Assembly: GCA_014879565.1 (NCBI GenBank)
Contig: JACSRW010000025.1
Coordinates: forward strand, 62,001 to 126,000
Length of the DNA: 64,000 bases
Direction: 5' to 3'
Origin: Chitinophagaceae bacterium
GTDB lineage: Bacteria > Bacteroidota > Bacteroidia > Chitinophagales > Chitinophagaceae
Shown: positions 63,945 through 64,000 of the stretch, one piece after another
How positions within the stretch are numbered: position 1 is the stretch's first letter
Layout: the number at the start of each line of letters is the position of its first letter
Made by a program: the position numbers and the translations under genes
Notes under the pieces: generated by a model
Database searches by the model: none
What the model was told of the DNA's origin: nothing
What the model saw: the letters and a program-made list of their open reading frames with translations, nothing else

Positions 63945-64000
63945 ATGTGGCTTCCGTATAAAAAAGGATTCAGCGCTTACCTGCGGCTCGAAAAATCCCT
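63945..64000 (+). CDS. xerD: Probable tyrosine recombinase XerD, N-terminal start only
   Basis: The ATG at 63945 opens a frame that runs off the window: W-L-P-Y-K-K-G-F-S-A-Y-L-R-L-E-K-S. The GF-x-AYL-x-LEKS pattern is how Bacteroidota XerD-type recombinases begin (SAM-like N-terminal domain). Only 18 codons are visible, so the call is provisional. Confidence 0.5.
   Translation, partial: MWLPYKKGFSAYLRLEKS

Noticed and set aside
63672-63961. Open frames on both strands running through the octamer repeat, with periodic Cys/Ala/His peptides
   Set aside because: The periodic peptides are a by-product of an 8-bp tandem repeat; the frames also overlap the lipoprotein gene end.

Overview
The window looks like chromosomal DNA of a Bacteroidota bacterium, probably a Chitinophagaceae-like member of Chitinophagales. 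The pointers are SusC/SusD pairs, a type IX secretion sorting tail, several -7 boxes of the form TAnnTTTG, many periplasmic glycoside hydrolases with Sec signal peptides, and weak Shine-Dalgarno signals. The order is an inference. I saw no rRNA, tRNA, insertion sequence, prophage or CRISPR array.

Region 1 (1-5552, plus strand) is the downstream part of a polysaccharide utilization locus: a SusD-like lipoprotein cut by the window edge, a strong terminator, a GH16 beta-glucanase, a double esterase (alpha/beta hydrolase fused to SGNH) and a GH31 enzyme without the usual N-terminal domain.

Region 2 (5539-21643) is a nearly complete sialic acid utilization locus. On the minus strand the order is SusC (NanO-like), SusD (NanU-like), hairpin, NanA lyase, NanM-type kelch mutarotase, MFS transporter, NanH sialidase, N-acylglucosamine 2-epimerase, sialate O-acetylesterase (interrupted by an in-frame stop), and an SGNH-GH20 hexosaminidase fusion. 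From NanA to the epimerase the genes overlap or nearly touch. A divergent GntR/FCD regulator sits beside a perfect inverted repeat with a GT-N3-AC core that overlaps the predicted susC promoter. The expected flow is: release of O-acetylated sialic acid and GlcNAc from glycans, import through SusCD and MFS, cleavage to ManNAc plus pyruvate, then epimerization to GlcNAc. No GlcNAc kinase, NagA or NagB is in the window.

Region 3 (21655-31003, minus) holds GH2, GH51, GH2 (LacZ type) and a BNR_4 beta-propeller protein. This set suits an arabinogalactan- or pectin-side-chain-like glycan. It has no SusCD of its own here.

Region 4 (31056-41029) is mixed: a YdiJ-like FAD/Fe-S dehydrogenase, an eRF1-like small protein, a Na/Pi symporter, a phospholipase D/cardiolipin synthase-like enzyme, a YdjM-like membrane protein, a NamZ-type muramidase and a small orphan HATPase protein preceded by a tiny basic ORF.

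Region 5 (41190-55425) has a DUF5916 protein, an unusual lipoprotein plus radical SAM/SPASM pair, a hybrid histidine kinase, an M1 peptidase, a PHP phosphodiesterase and two convergent sensor kinases, one of which has lost the phosphoacceptor histidine and ATP-binding motifs.

Region 6 (55596-64000) is housekeeping and accessory: acyl-CoA carboxylase beta subunit, GH88, RNase HI, a T9SS cargo protein, a DUF6580 membrane protein, ManA, YraN, a YkgJ-type protein, a lipoprotein, an 11-copy octamer repeat and the first codons of a probable XerD recombinase.

The candidates I rate highest for novelty are the lipoprotein/radical SAM pair, the degenerate sensor kinase, the SGNH-GH20 fusion next to a broken O-acetylesterase, and the double-esterase fusion.
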